Positions 49,325 through 59,121 are shown, numbered from the stretch's first letter. The stretch: 64,000 bases of DNA from Rubrobacter tropicus (GCF_011492945.1 NZ_CP045119.1:2914001-2978000), one strand, 5' to 3'. Program-made: numbers and translations. The notes: a model not told the origin generated them from the letters alone.

Positions 49325-50278
49325 TCAGCCCTTCGATATGAGCTCGTCGAGTTCGTCTTTTGTGGGGAGGGCTCGCATGGCGCCGAAGTCCGTGCAGGCG
49401 AGGGCGCCGGCCGCGCAGCCTCGGAGCGTCGCCTCGCGGACGCGTTCTTCTTCGTCCAGGGGGCCGTCAGAGAGGTGGACCAGGGTGGCGGCGAGAAAGG
49501 CGTCACCGGCGCCGGTCGCGTCGATGATCTCCCCGACGTCGAAGGTCGGGACCTCCCCGCTAAAGTCGCGGGTCGCGTAGTAGGCGCCGTCCGGGCCTTT
49601 GCTGATCAGGACCAGCAGGACGCCGCGGTCGAGCAGCGTCTTCGTGGCCTCTTCGGCGTCGTCCGTGCCGAGAAGCGGCTCGAGCTCGCCGTCGCCGAGC
49701 TTCACGATGGTGGATAAGTCCAGCAACGGGTCGACGGCCTCGCGGGCGGCCTCGCGGCCCTCCCACAGGTGCTCGCGGAAGTTGACGTCGAATGCGACCG
49801 GGACGTCGTGTTCGCGGGCCAGCTCGGCGATGCGGCGGGTGGCGGAGCGGACGGGCTCCCGGATCAGGGGTATGCTCCCGAAGTTCACGAAGGAGGCGCC
49901 GGAGACGAGGTCTTCGGTTATGTCCTCGGGCGATAGAAGCTCGTCCGCCGCGGGGCTGGAACGGTAGAAGGTGAACTCCCTGTCCCCGTCTTCGCTTATC
50001 TCGACGAAGGCGAGCGAGGTGCGGGTCGGCTGCTTCTGGCGCCGGACGCCGGCCGTTTCGACGCCTTCGGACTCGAGCGCCCGCAGGATGAAGTCCCCGA
50101 AAAGGTCCTGGCCCACGCCGCCGACGAAGGCGGCCTCAGCCCCGAGCCTGGAGGCGGCGACCGCGACGTTCGCCGGCGCCCCGCCGGGCCGGGCGACGAA
50201 GCCGAGCTCGACATCCGACAGCTCCTCCCCCCTGTAGATGTCCGAGACTACCTCGCCGAGCGTAACTATCTTCCCCAA
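49325..50278 (-). CDS. PfkB-family sugar kinase (fructokinase-like)
   Basis: 317 residues. GGAPANVAVAASRLGAEAAFVGGVGQD is PfkB signature 1, and DATGAGDAFLAATL signature 2 with the catalytic Asp. Ribokinase-type lid residues are present. As a neighbour of phosphomannose isomerase and a mannoside system, fructose or mannose phosphorylation is a natural guess. Read after the isomerase gene on the minus strand, 30 bp away. Confidence 0.9.
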   Translation of the reverse strand: MGKIVTLGEVVSDIYRGEELSDVELGFVARPGGAPANVAVAASRLGAEAAFVGGVGQDLFGDFILRALESEGVETAGVRRQKQPTRTSLAFVEISEDGDREFTFYRSSPAADELLSPEDITEDLVSGASFVNFGSIPLIREPVRSATRRIAELAREHDVPVAFDVNFREHLWEGREAAREAVDPLLDLSTIVKLGDGELEPLLGTDDAEEATKTLLDRGVLLVLISKGPDGAYYATRDFSGEVPTFDVGEIIDATGAGDAFLAATLVHLSDGPLDEEERVREATLRGCAAGALACTDFGAMRALPTKDELDELISKG

Positions 50279-50308
50279 AGCTCTCCCCCGAATCCTCCGC
50301 CAACGCGG

Positions 50309-51376
50309 TTAGACTTCCACCTCGCCGAGGCCCCGGATCTCCCCGTCCGAGTGCCCCGCCTCCCGCAACGGCCCGACGACGTCCTTCTCCAGATCGGGAA
50401 CGTAACAAACCACCACGCTCGCCTCCCCGTCGGGGACGACCCCGACCTCCCCGATCGCGGCCGGCAGGATGCAACTCTCGGCCCGCCCGAGCGACCCGAC
50501 CCCGCCCCCGTACCGGAGCTGCACGCTGCCCTCCCCAACGTTCGAGAGGATGAGAGAGCGATCCGGACGGGACGGCGCGCTGTGGGCCTCCCGGAGCGTC
50601 CAACGCTCCAGGGCGAAGTGCGGCCCGGCGCAGCAGAAAACCCTCCGGTTCGTCCCGTCCTCCAGCGCGAGGCCGGGGTTCGGGCGGGGCATGAAGTCCG
50701 TCTTCAGCTCGTCCAGGGTGGCTTCGATGTTGGCGTTCCACTGGTCTTCGTCCAGGCGGTTGCCGTATAGGTCTTCGGGCATGACGAACTGGCCGAGGTC
50801 GGAGGTCTGCTGGACCTCGCAGATCAGGGTCCCGGGGCCGAAGGTGTGGAGGATCCCGCCAGGCACGTACACCGTGTCGCCGGTCCGGATGCCGTACCGC
50901 GGCATCACGGCGTCGTAGTCCTGGCGTTTGAAGGCGTCGAAGAGGTCGTCCCTGGAGAAGCCTTCTTTTATGCCGGCCAGGATCGAAGCGCCGGGCTCGG
51001 CCCAGAGGATGTGCCAGGCCTCGCTCTTGCCGTGCGGCTCGCCGTGTTTGGTCCTCGCTGTCTCGTCGTCCGGGTGGAGGTGGACGGGGAGCATGTGCGA
51101 GGCGTCGAGGAACTTGAACAGGATCGGGAAGTGCGGCCCGCGCCAGCCCTGTCCCACGAGTTCGTCCGGGAACTCCCCGGCCAGGTCATGGAGGGTCCTG
51201 CCGGCGTAGGGGCCGTTCGTAACGGTCCCCGTGGTGTCGCGGTAGTCGCTGATCTCCCACGTCTCCGCGACCACGCCGTCGGGCAGGTTCTCCTTGCCGA
51301 GCTTCTCCGGTATGAGCCGCTCCCCGAAGGAATACTCGCGCACGTGGTAGGTCAGCTTTATGGGGTAGGATTCCAT
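50309..51376 (-). CDS. manA: class I mannose-6-phosphate isomerase-like
   Basis: 355 residues from ATG (GGAAAGGGAGAG upstream). PVHLHPDDETART and KSEAWHILWAEPGASIL carry metal ligands, and IRTGDTVYVPGGILHTFGPGTLICEVQQTSDL gives the cupin core of the class I family. It should interconvert mannose-6-phosphate and fructose-6-phosphate. First gene of the divergent minus operon with pfkB. Confidence 0.92.
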   Translation of the reverse strand: MESYPIKLTYHVREYSFGERLIPEKLGKENLPDGVVAETWEISDYRDTTGTVTNGPYAGRTLHDLAGEFPDELVGQGWRGPHFPILFKFLDASHMLPVHLHPDDETARTKHGEPHGKSEAWHILWAEPGASILAGIKEGFSRDDLFDAFKRQDYDAVMPRYGIRTGDTVYVPGGILHTFGPGTLICEVQQTSDLGQFVMPEDLYGNRLDEDQWNANIEATLDELKTDFMPRPNPGLALEDGTNRRVFCCAGPHFALERWTLREAHSAPSRPDRSLILSNVGEGSVQLRYGGGVGSLGRAESCILPAAIGEVGVVPDGEASVVVCYVPDLEKDVVGPLREAGHSDGEIRGLGEVEV

Positions 51377-51416
51377 CTCTCCCTTTCCGCCACGCTCTCA
51401 CTTCCCCGATGTTTCC

Positions 51417-51452
51417 ATTCTACAGGGGCGCGACCGGCGGTTCTTCTAGAAC
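51417..51452 (-). promoter_or_regulatory. -10 and inverted repeat upstream of manA
   Basis: TAGAAT on the minus strand (51422-51417) lies 40 bp before the ATG. GTTCT-TCT-AGAAC (51440-51452) is a 13-bp inverted repeat overlapping its -35 region, possibly a second operator. Confidence 0.4.
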
Positions 51453-51562
51453 GGTGCCGATGCCGGCACACCCGGGATCGAGCCAAAAAGAAAAGTCGCG
51501 CCCCGGGGCGTGGCCCCGGAGGCGTCCAGATCGAGACGGTCGGCCCGGCGACACCCTTGCGC

Positions 51563-51591
51563 TTGACGCAGGCGTGGCATGGGGCTAGTGT
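51563..51591 (+). promoter_or_regulatory. strong sigma-70 promoter of the mannoside operon
   Basis: TTGACG (51563-51568), exactly 17 bp, TAGTGT (51586-51591). About 100 nt of 5' leader precedes the ATG at 51691. The gene-free 314 bp 51377-51690 holds this promoter, the operator downstream of it and the manA promoter. Confidence 0.75.
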
Positions 51592-51599
51592 GTGATCTA

Positions 51600-51623
51600 T
51601 TACCGGTAAAGGGGTGCCGGTAA
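51600..51623. promoter_or_regulatory. operator overlapping the start site
   Basis: TTACCGGTAA (51600-51609) is a perfect palindrome 8 bp after the -10, followed 5 bp later by TGCCGGTAA (51615-51623), a second half-matching site. This is the layout of LacI- or ROK-type repression at the transcription start. The regulator gene is not in the window. Confidence 0.6.
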
Positions 51624-51690
51624 GGGTGAGGGACAGTGGAATACTGGTTGCCGTCGCACGTCGCGTTGGCGTGATCGGGAGGAGTTCGGG

Positions 51691-53013
51691 ATGGATCGTT
51701 GGGTCGTCCGGGTCGCCGGGCTAGCCGTCGTCGTGGCCCTGGTCTACGGTTGCGGGGGTGGCGGCGGTCTGCTGACGCTGGATCGCATAGGCAGGGAAGA
51801 CGCCCCGAACACGATGACGGTGCAGCTAAACAACAGCTACACGCACCAGTCCTCCACGCCGAGCTGGGCGGACGGGTTCGAGAGGCTCTTCACCAGGTTC
51901 GCCGAGGACCACCCGGACTGGCGGTTGGACCTGAAGATCGTCCCGGACGAGCAAAGCACCCAGGCGCAGGCGCGCCTCCTGGAGCAGGCCAGGGCCGGGC
52001 GGGCGCCCGACTGCGCGAACGTGGACTCCTTCGTGGTCGCGCAGTTCATCGAGCAGGACGCCCTGCAGCCCATGGACGAGCACTTCGAGCAGAACGATAT
52101 AGACGGCCTCTTTCCCTTCGTCAAGGACGTGGTCGTCGGGGACGACGGCAGGCTGTACGCGTACTGGTGGGCGACGGACCTGAGGCTCCTGTACCGCAGG
52201 ACCGACCTCGTCCCCGAGGCCCCGAGGACCTGGGACGAGCTCATCCAGGCCGCCAAGGAGGCCGAGCAGAAGGACCAGAAGGTGGACGGCTACCTCTTCA
52301 ACGGCGGGCGTTGGGAGGGGACCGTCTTCGACAACCTGGCCCACTTCTGGAGCCAGGGCGGCGAGCTGGTCGACGATCAGGGCAGGCCCATCTTCAACGA
52401 GGGACAGAACCGCGAGTACATGCTCAACACCGTAAAGTTCCTCAAGGAGACCGTGGATTCCGGCGCCTCGCCCAAGCGGGTGGCCACCATAAAGGACTAC
52501 AGCGAGTTCGAGTCCGCGGCGCAGGCCGGGACGGTCGCGATGTTCCAGGGCGGGGACTTCCAGTACCCGCCGCTCAAGGAGACGCTGCCCCCCGAGGAGT
52601 TCAAGAAGTGGGAGGTCTCCTTTATCCCGACTATGAACCGGAACGATCCCCAGAGGACCGGCACCGGCGGCTGGACGATGGGCGCCTTCTCAGACGATCC
52701 GAAGAAGGTGGAGATGTGCGCCGAGTTCACCAAGGAGGTCTTCGTCGGCGCGGGGAACCAGGTCACGGGCCAGTTGCCGACCAACCCGGAGATCTTCAAC
52801 ACCGAAGACAGGTTCCAGGACCCGATCTACGACACCTTCCGCGAGGGGCTGAAGGAGGGCGAGGCCAGGCCCGGCGTCCCCGTCTACCCTGAGATCTCCA
52901 ACCAGCTCCAGATCGCCATCGGCACCGTCCTGACCGGCGAGGCGACGCCCGAAGAGGCCCTCGATAACGCCGCGGAGGCCTCGATGAACGCCTACGAGCA
53001 ACAGAGCAACTAG
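51691..53013 (+). CDS. ABC sugar-binding lipoprotein
   Basis: 440 residues. Lipobox ends at C21 (VVALVYGC). The family-1 solute-binding fold is seen in FTRFAEDHPDWRLDLKIVPDEQST, FIEQDALQPMDEHFEQNDIDGLF, RLLYRRTDLVPEAPRTWDELIQAAKEAE and WTMGAFSDDPKKVEMC. With the permeases and alpha-mannosidase downstream it probably binds mannose-containing oligosaccharides. GGGAGGAG precedes the ATG. Confidence 0.92.
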   Translation: MDRWVVRVAGLAVVVALVYGCGGGGGLLTLDRIGREDAPNTMTVQLNNSYTHQSSTPSWADGFERLFTRFAEDHPDWRLDLKIVPDEQSTQAQARLLEQARAGRAPDCANVDSFVVAQFIEQDALQPMDEHFEQNDIDGLFPFVKDVVVGDDGRLYAYWWATDLRLLYRRTDLVPEAPRTWDELIQAAKEAEQKDQKVDGYLFNGGRWEGTVFDNLAHFWSQGGELVDDQGRPIFNEGQNREYMLNTVKFLKETVDSGASPKRVATIKDYSEFESAAQAGTVAMFQGGDFQYPPLKETLPPEEFKKWEVSFIPTMNRNDPQRTGTGGWTMGAFSDDPKKVEMCAEFTKEVFVGAGNQVTGQLPTNPEIFNTEDRFQDPIYDTFREGLKEGEARPGVPVYPEISNQLQIAIGTVLTGEATPEEALDNAAEASMNAYEQQSN

Positions 53014-53032
53014 GGACTGGCCGGGAGCAGGC

Positions 53033-53947
53033 ATGACGCCAGCTACCAAGAGAAGGTTCTCGCCGCGGGGGCTTATGGGCGAGAACCGCCCGACGCTCTG
53101 GTTGGCGCCGCTCCTCGCCGTCGTCACGCTCTTCTACCTGTACCCGGCCTTCGAGGTGCTCCGCTACAGCATCACCAACGCCTCGCTCCTCGATCCGGAC
53201 TACGAGTACACGCTGGAGACCTTCACGCGGGTCCTTGGCGACCCGGTCCTGTACAAGGTGTTGCGCACCACGGCGATCTTCGTCGTCGCCAGCATAGTGT
53301 TGCAGCTTCTCTTCGGGCTCGTGATAGCGGTCGCCGTCAACCGGGCGAGCAAGCGGCGCCTGCCCGGCATGGTCTTTATGCGCTCTTTGGTCCTCTCGGC
53401 GTGGGTGATGCCGGGCGTCGTCATCGGCATCGTGTGGGCGATCATCCTCAACGACGCCGACTACGGGCTCGCCAACCTGCTCCTCGGCACGGTCGGCCTC
53501 GGCAGCGTGCCGTGGCTCTCGACGCCGAACACCGCGTTGATGTCGGTGATCATCGCCAACGTCTGGCGGGGGACTGCTTTCAGCATGATCCTGCAGTACG
53601 CCGGTCTCCAGTCCATCCCGGAGGAGCTGTACGAGGCGGCCGAGGTGGACGGTGCCGGCACACTCCAGTCGTTCTGGTACATCACGCTACCGCAGCTACG
53701 GCCCATACTCATGATCAACATAATCCTAATCACCATCTTTACCCTGAACACGTTCGATATGATCCTGCCGCTCACCGGCGGCGGGCCAGGCCAGGCGACG
53801 GAGGTACTCGTCCTTAGGACCTACAACGTCATCTTCCAGAACTTCAGCCTCGCCGGCGGCTCTGTGCTCGCCGTGGCGATGCTCGCCATAGCCATGGCCC
53901 TCACCCTTATCTACCAGCGCCTCCTGCGCTCGGAGGGGTCGCTGTGA
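53033..53947 (+). CDS. ABC sugar permease, MalF-type
   Basis: 304 residues with six TM helices. The EAA motif EELYEAAEVDGAGTLQSFWYITLPQLRPIL contacts the ATPase. It overlaps the next permease by 4 bp (ATGA-type). Confidence 0.93.
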   Translation: MTPATKRRFSPRGLMGENRPTLWLAPLLAVVTLFYLYPAFEVLRYSITNASLLDPDYEYTLETFTRVLGDPVLYKVLRTTAIFVVASIVLQLLFGLVIAVAVNRASKRRLPGMVFMRSLVLSAWVMPGVVIGIVWAIILNDADYGLANLLLGTVGLGSVPWLSTPNTALMSVIIANVWRGTAFSMILQYAGLQSIPEELYEAAEVDGAGTLQSFWYITLPQLRPILMINIILITIFTLNTFDMILPLTGGGPGQATEVLVLRTYNVIFQNFSLAGGSVLAVAMLAIAMALTLIYQRLLRSEGSL

Positions 53948-54789
53948 AAAGCCGCAAAGCCCAGAACCGCCTCGGCGACGCCATGACCTACCTGGTCTTC
54001 CTCTTCGCGCTGCTCTTCTTCGGCGGGCCGCTTCTGTGGCTGCTCTCGCTCTCGATAAGGACGCAGCAGGAGATCTTCATAACCTCCCTGCGCCTGATTC
54101 CCGAGGACCCAACCTTCGAGAACTACACCGAGGTGCTCTACACCGCCCAGTTCTCCGTCTTCCTTATCAACTCGCTCAAGCTCGCCCTCGCCGGGAGCAT
54201 AGGGGCGCTGGTGGTTTCGGCGCCCGCGGCGTACGCCTTCTCCCGCCTGACCTTCCGCGGCAACAAGCTCTTCCTCGTCGGGGTGCTCGGGCTGCAGATG
54301 ATCTCGCCGCTCGTGGTCGTCATCCCGCTCTACCGCTACTTCGACCGGCTGAACCTGGTCGACTCGCACTTCAGCACCGCGATGGTCTACATCGCCATCC
54401 TGATACCGCTCGCGACCTGGATGCTCAAGGGCTTCTTCGACGGCGTCCCCCCCGCCCTCGACGAGGCGGCGATGGTGGACGGCTGCACCCGCTTCGGCGC
54501 GTTCCGGCGGGTAACGCTGCCCCTGATCCTGCCGGGCCTCACCTCCACGTTCGTCCTGACCGCCATCCTGGCCTGGGGCGAGTTCGTAGTGCCCTACGTG
54601 CTCCTCAGCGAACCATCCCTCTTCCCCATCTCCATCGGCATCTTGAATTTCCAGGGCAACTACGCGTCCAACTCCACGAACGTCCTCGCCGCGGGCGGAG
54701 TGCTGGCGATGCTGCCCGCCATCGCCACCTTCGTCATCCTGCAACGCTTTATAGTTCGCGCCCTGACCTCGGGGGCCATTAAAGGCTAG
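53944..54789 (+). CDS. ABC sugar permease, MalG-type
   Basis: 281 residues, GTG 53944 overlapping the MalF-type stop. Six TM helices and the EAA motif PPALDEAAMVDGCTRFGAFRRVTLPLILPG. No ATPase gene follows, so a shared MsiK-like ATPase elsewhere in the genome is expected. Confidence 0.93.
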   Translation: MKSRKAQNRLGDAMTYLVFLFALLFFGGPLLWLLSLSIRTQQEIFITSLRLIPEDPTFENYTEVLYTAQFSVFLINSLKLALAGSIGALVVSAPAAYAFSRLTFRGNKLFLVGVLGLQMISPLVVVIPLYRYFDRLNLVDSHFSTAMVYIAILIPLATWMLKGFFDGVPPALDEAAMVDGCTRFGAFRRVTLPLILPGLTSTFVLTAILAWGEFVVPYVLLSEPSLFPISIGILNFQGNYASNSTNVLAAGGVLAMLPAIATFVILQRFIVRALTSGAIKG

Positions 54790-54822
54790 AGGCTTCAGGC
54801 ATCAGGTTTCGGGTAGCCGGCG
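54787..54822. repeat. intergenic repeat family 2, copy 3 (single arm)
   Basis: AGGCTTCAGGCATCAGGTTTC directly after the permease stop, a single arm of the family seen at 7127 and 47331. Confidence 0.55.
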
Positions 54823-54893
54823 AGGGTCCGTTGGCGTTGCCGGGGGGGATTGTTGGGGAGGATCTGTTTTTTGGCGGGTTTGGGGGAGGCTCT

Positions 54894-57185
54894 TTGATAG
54901 TTCACATGATCGGCAACGCGCATATCGACCCGGTCTGGCTGTGGCGCTGGCAGGCGGGGGTGGACGAGGCGCTCGCCTCTTTCCGCTCGGCGGCCGACCG
55001 CTGCGACGAGTACCCGGAGTTCGTCTACACCCGCGGGGAGGCGTGGCTCTTCGAGCAGGTCGAGAAGATAGACCCGGAGTTATTCGAGCGGGTATGGCGC
55101 CACGTAAAGGAAGGACGCTGGCACATCACAGGCGGCCAGTACCTCCAGCCGGACCTCAACGCGCCGACGGAGATCGGGTTGCGGCGTCAGATCCTGCGCG
55201 GCCGGCGCTACTTCGAGCAATGTTTCGGCGTGAGCCCGAAAGTCGGCTACAACGTGGACTCCTTCGGCCACCCGGCTACTCTGCCGGACATACTCGCGGA
55301 CTTCGGGTACGAGGGGTACGTCTTCCACCGTCCGGCGGCGCACCAGGTCGAGCTTCCGGCGCAGACGTTCCGGTGGCGGGGGAGCGGCGGCGGGGAGGTG
55401 ATCGGGTTCAGGATAGCGCCAGCCTACGTAACCCGGACCGACGACCTGTACGGCCAGATCACCATAGCCCTCGACGCCGCGGACCGGAACCTCGGACATA
55501 CTATGTGCTTCTACGGCGTCGGCAACCACGGCGGCGGCCCGACGAAGGGCAACATCGAGTACATCCTAAAAAATCGGCACTCCTTCCCAGACGCCGAGCT
55601 TCGCTTCTCCACACCCCAGGCCTTCTTCGACGCGATATCCGACCGTCGCGAAGACCTGCCGGTCGTTACCGAGGAACTCCAGCGCACCTTCCCCGGCTGC
55701 TACAGCGTGATGCACGACGTAAAACAGGAGCAACGCCTCGGCGAGCACCTACTCGACCAGTCGGAGCGGATCGTTGAGAACCTGGTCGAAGACGAAAACG
55801 AGAAGCGGGACCTTCTCGGCCGGATCGACGTGGCCTGGGACGACCTGCTCTTCACTGCATTCCACGACATTCTGGCTGGGACGAGCATACCGGCGGCCTG
55901 GAGGTCGGTGCGGGCGATGCAGGGGCGGGCCAGGATCGTCGGCGAGGAGGTGGCCGTGGAGGCCACGCGCCGGTGGGCCCGGCGCGCGCTGCCGCCGGTA
56001 AACCAGCAGCAGATCGTGGTCCTGAACCCGGACGAAGGGCCGTGGGAGGGCCTGGTCGAGCACGAGCCTTACCTGGACTTCGACGCCTGGGGGAACCGCT
56101 GGTTGAGCGATACCGGAGGAGGCCCTGTGGACTTCCAGCTCATCCAGCCCGAAGCCGGGGCGCACGTGGAGCGCATGATCTTCCCCGCCTCGATCCCGGC
56201 CCGCGGCCACGCCCAGATCCTGGTCCGCGACGACGAACCGCCAGCCCTCTGGAAACCCCTAACCGACCTCGAAGCCTCTCCCGACCACATCTCCAACGCC
56301 CACCTGCGGGCGGATCTAGACAACTCGGGCATACGAGCCTTGACGGTGGACGGACGAAACCCGCTCGGCGGGGGCGGCATGAGGCTGCACCTGCGCGAAG
56401 ACCACACGGACACCTGGACCTTCCACACAAACCGCTTCGACGGGCCGGTATCGGGGGTCTTCGAGGGCGAGGGATGGGTCGTCGAGGAATCTGGCCCCTT
56501 GAGGGCCCGCGTCCGCCTCGACGGTACTCTGGGTGGGTCGCGGGTCCGCTGGACGCTCACCCTGCACCGCGACGACGCGCGGCTGCGGGTCGGGATCGAG
56601 GTCAACTTCAACGAGCGCTTCGAGCTACTGCAGATGCCGGTGCATCTCGCAGACCCGCCCGCACGCCGCACGGACGGCCTGGCCGGCGGGCAGGTGGACC
56701 GCGCCCCCGGACCGACGGAGTGGCCGGTGCAGGGATGGTCCAGGGTGGACGTGGCGGGCGGGCAACTCGCGCTCGTGACCGCCGACGCCTACAGCCTGAG
56801 CGGGGACGGCGACCTGTGGCAGTGGACTCTCTTGCGCAGCCCCAGGATGGCGTGGGGCGGCGGGGAGCCGCTCGTCTACGGCGGCCGCGACTGGCACACG
56901 GACCAGGGGCCGCACGCCTTCGAGTTCGTGCTCCTCACCGGGGAAAGCCTGGACGAGATCGCGCTGCGCGCCACGGCGCGCCAGCAGGCGCAGCCCCCGA
57001 TCTTATTCGACCGGTACGAGGGCATGGACCGCCCGCCGTGGGGCAACAGCCCGCCACGTGGCCTGTGGCTCGAAGCGGAGGAGCGGGCCTTCGCCGACGG
57101 TAGACTTCCCGAACTGAAAGACAGCTTCGAGGCGGGCGCGGCAAGGCCCCTCTTCGAGAAGACCGAGCAAGATAGGGAAGGATGA
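54894..57185 (+). CDS. GH38 alpha-mannosidase
   Basis: 763 residues from TTG 54894, preceded by GGGGGAGG; ATG 54906 or the longer frame from 54831 are alternatives. MIGNAHIDPVWLWRW holds the zinc-binding His and Asp, GYNVDSFGHPATLPDIL the nucleophile Asp, and later FHDILAGTSIPAAW the distal His. A retaining exo-mannosidase fold (alpha/beta barrel, then beta domains from 430) is clear. No signal peptide, so it should act in the cytosol on imported oligosaccharides. Confidence 0.93.
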   Translation: MIVHMIGNAHIDPVWLWRWQAGVDEALASFRSAADRCDEYPEFVYTRGEAWLFEQVEKIDPELFERVWRHVKEGRWHITGGQYLQPDLNAPTEIGLRRQILRGRRYFEQCFGVSPKVGYNVDSFGHPATLPDILADFGYEGYVFHRPAAHQVELPAQTFRWRGSGGGEVIGFRIAPAYVTRTDDLYGQITIALDAADRNLGHTMCFYGVGNHGGGPTKGNIEYILKNRHSFPDAELRFSTPQAFFDAISDRREDLPVVTEELQRTFPGCYSVMHDVKQEQRLGEHLLDQSERIVENLVEDENEKRDLLGRIDVAWDDLLFTAFHDILAGTSIPAAWRSVRAMQGRARIVGEEVAVEATRRWARRALPPVNQQQIVVLNPDEGPWEGLVEHEPYLDFDAWGNRWLSDTGGGPVDFQLIQPEAGAHVERMIFPASIPARGHAQILVRDDEPPALWKPLTDLEASPDHISNAHLRADLDNSGIRALTVDGRNPLGGGGMRLHLREDHTDTWTFHTNRFDGPVSGVFEGEGWVVEESGPLRARVRLDGTLGGSRVRWTLTLHRDDARLRVGIEVNFNERFELLQMPVHLADPPARRTDGLAGGQVDRAPGPTEWPVQGWSRVDVAGGQLALVTADAYSLSGDGDLWQWTLLRSPRMAWGGGEPLVYGGRDWHTDQGPHAFEFVLLTGESLDEIALRATARQQAQPPILFDRYEGMDRPPWGNSPPRGLWLEAEERAFADGRLPELKDSFEAGAARPLFEKTEQDREG

Positions 57186-58024
57186 ACAGCTTGCGCGTAC
57201 TCCTCACCGGCGCCACCGGTTACATCGCGGGTCAGCTCCTGCCGGCCTTGCGAGAAGGCCACGATCTGCGCCTGATCGACGTCCGGGATACCGATGGTTC
57301 GGGAAATAGGATCGAGGGCATCGAAATTCTCGACCTCCTCTCCGCGGACGAAGCGGAGCTCGCCCCCCTCTTCTCCGGCGTGGACGCGGTCGTTCACTGC
57401 GGCCACTCCAAGCCCGAGGGTGAGTCTCCCCGGGCCCAATACGAGGGCGAGCGGCGCAACCTGGACATGATGCAGCGCGTCTACCAGCTCTCCCTGGACA
57501 ACGGCGTCCGGCGGGTGGTCGCCGCCAGCACCAACCAGGCCGCGAAGTGGTACGAAAATCCATACTACGCGGGCCTCAAGGACCGCGTGGGCCCGGAGGA
57601 CTACCCGCGCCCCGATTCGTTCTACGGCTGGGCCAAGGCTGCCTGGGAGCCGCTCGGGTTCCTGTACGCCTGCGGCAGCCTGGGACGCAAGCTAGAAGTC
57701 GTCCAGATCCGGATAGTCGTCCCCCGCGAGATCGACGCGTCCATCTTCGAGGATGCGCCACCCGAACGCTACGTCCGCGAGCTGGCCGGCTACATAAGCG
57801 AGCGGGACATGCAGCAGCTCTTCCTCAAGTCCATCGAGACGCCTAACATAGAGGACGAGCACGGCGTCCCGTTCCACATCTTCTACGGCGTCTCGAACAA
57901 CGCCCGCCGGTTCTGGAGCATAACCAACGCCCGCAAGGTCATCGGCTACGAGCCGCAAGACGACTCCGAGGTCCGCTTCGCGGACGACATCGCCCGCCTG
58001 CTACACGGCAAGACCGGCGCGTAG
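57182..58024 (+). CDS. NAD-dependent epimerase/dehydratase
   Basis: 280 residues, ATG overlapping the mannosidase stop by 4 bp. GATGYIAGQLLPAL binds NAD, YGWAKAAWEPL gives Y-x3-K, and SLDNGVRRVVAASTNQAAKW places the Ser/Thr. It resembles uronate dehydrogenase and sugar epimerase members. It is the last gene of the mannoside operon. Substrate could be a mannose derivative. Confidence 0.9.
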   Translation: MNSLRVLLTGATGYIAGQLLPALREGHDLRLIDVRDTDGSGNRIEGIEILDLLSADEAELAPLFSGVDAVVHCGHSKPEGESPRAQYEGERRNLDMMQRVYQLSLDNGVRRVVAASTNQAAKWYENPYYAGLKDRVGPEDYPRPDSFYGWAKAAWEPLGFLYACGSLGRKLEVVQIRIVVPREIDASIFEDAPPERYVRELAGYISERDMQQLFLKSIETPNIEDEHGVPFHIFYGVSNNARRFWSITNARKVIGYEPQDDSEVRFADDIARLLHGKTGA

Positions 58025-58169
58025 AAATCCTCGAAAAGCAGGATGCTATCAGACGATCACAGACCTCATGGATCTCCCTGACATACTACCCCTTCCCCAT
58101 CTTCGGGCGACACTTACGATCCTCCCGCAACAACACCCATGCAAGGCGTACCCAATATCTCGACCAACG

Positions 58170-58210
58170 CGAGCAAAGCTGAAAGCTGACGGCTGAAAGC
58201 CAATAGCTCG
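58170..58210. repeat. dispersed GCTGAAAGC-type repeat, copy 13
   Basis: CAAAGCTGAAAGCTGACGGC and TGAAAGCC units between the convergent epimerase and EamA genes. Confidence 0.6.
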
Positions 58211-58227
58211 GTTCGCTATCCGAACCG

Positions 58228-59116
58228 CTAACGCCGGGCCAGGTAGATCCCGAGCAGGATCACGGCCCCGCCGATTATCTTGTTCCATCCCAACGTCTCG
58301 CCGAAAAAGACGACCCCCGAGGTGACGCCGACCAGGGTGATGAGGTACTGGTAGACGAGAACCCTGTTGGCCCCGACGCGGCTGATACCCCTCTGCCACG
58401 CGGCGAAGGCGAAGGCCGTGGCGAACACGGCCGCGTAACCCACGGCCAAAAGCGGCCAGACCCCGACTTCCCCCCATCTCATACCGACGAGTTGCGGCGA
58501 CGAGAGCAGCAGGAGCATGGGGGTTCCGAAGAGTACCGGGTACGTTGCCACCGCAAGCGGCGAGTGGCGCTCCAGAAGCGGCATGGAGAGCACGGCGTAA
58601 GCCCCGACGCACACCGCCGCCATCAGGACGAGGCCGTCGCCCAAAAGGTTCGTGTTTCCCGATCCCAGCCCTTCCGAGACGATGGCGGCGACCCCGGCGA
58701 CGGAGAGGCCCACGCCGAGGACGTTCCTCGTCGTCGGCCGTTCGAGGCCGAGCAGGGAGCCGAGCAGGAGCCCCCAGACGGGGGCCGTGGCGAAGATCAG
58801 GCCCGTGCTGGCCGCGCCGGCGAGGCTGACCCCGAAGGTGAACCCGGTCTGGGCGGTCGCCACCCCGAAGCACCCGAGCGCGGCCATGGGCAGCAGATCC
58901 TTTTTCGAGAGCCGGCTCTTCGGCTCGAGGAGGCGCAGCACGCAGTAAAGCAGCCCTCCCCCACCGCGAAACGTATGCCCACGAGCACGAGCGGCGGGAT
59001 GGAATCCGCGGCGTACTTGGTCGCGGCGAAGTTGAGGCCCAGAAGACGGCGGCGAAGACCAGCGCGACCTCGGTGACGACGGCCCCGCGGTCCATCCCTG
59101 GGGCTTCGGAGTCCAA
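58228..59116 (-). pseudogene. EamA/DMT-family transporter with two frameshifts
   Basis: A ten-TM drug/metabolite transporter. The 5' end (TTG 59116: VVTEVALVFAAVFWA) reads in one frame, then NFAATKYAADSIPPLVLVGIRFAVG in a second, then LLYCVLRLLEPKSRLSKKDLL in a third, which continues to the stop at 58228. The first shift is fixed by adding one G in TTCTGGGCCTC and the second lies in the G-rich GTGGGGGAGGGCTG. Whether these are sequencing errors or real mutations cannot be told. Confidence 0.75.
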
Positions 59117-59121
59117 GCGGG

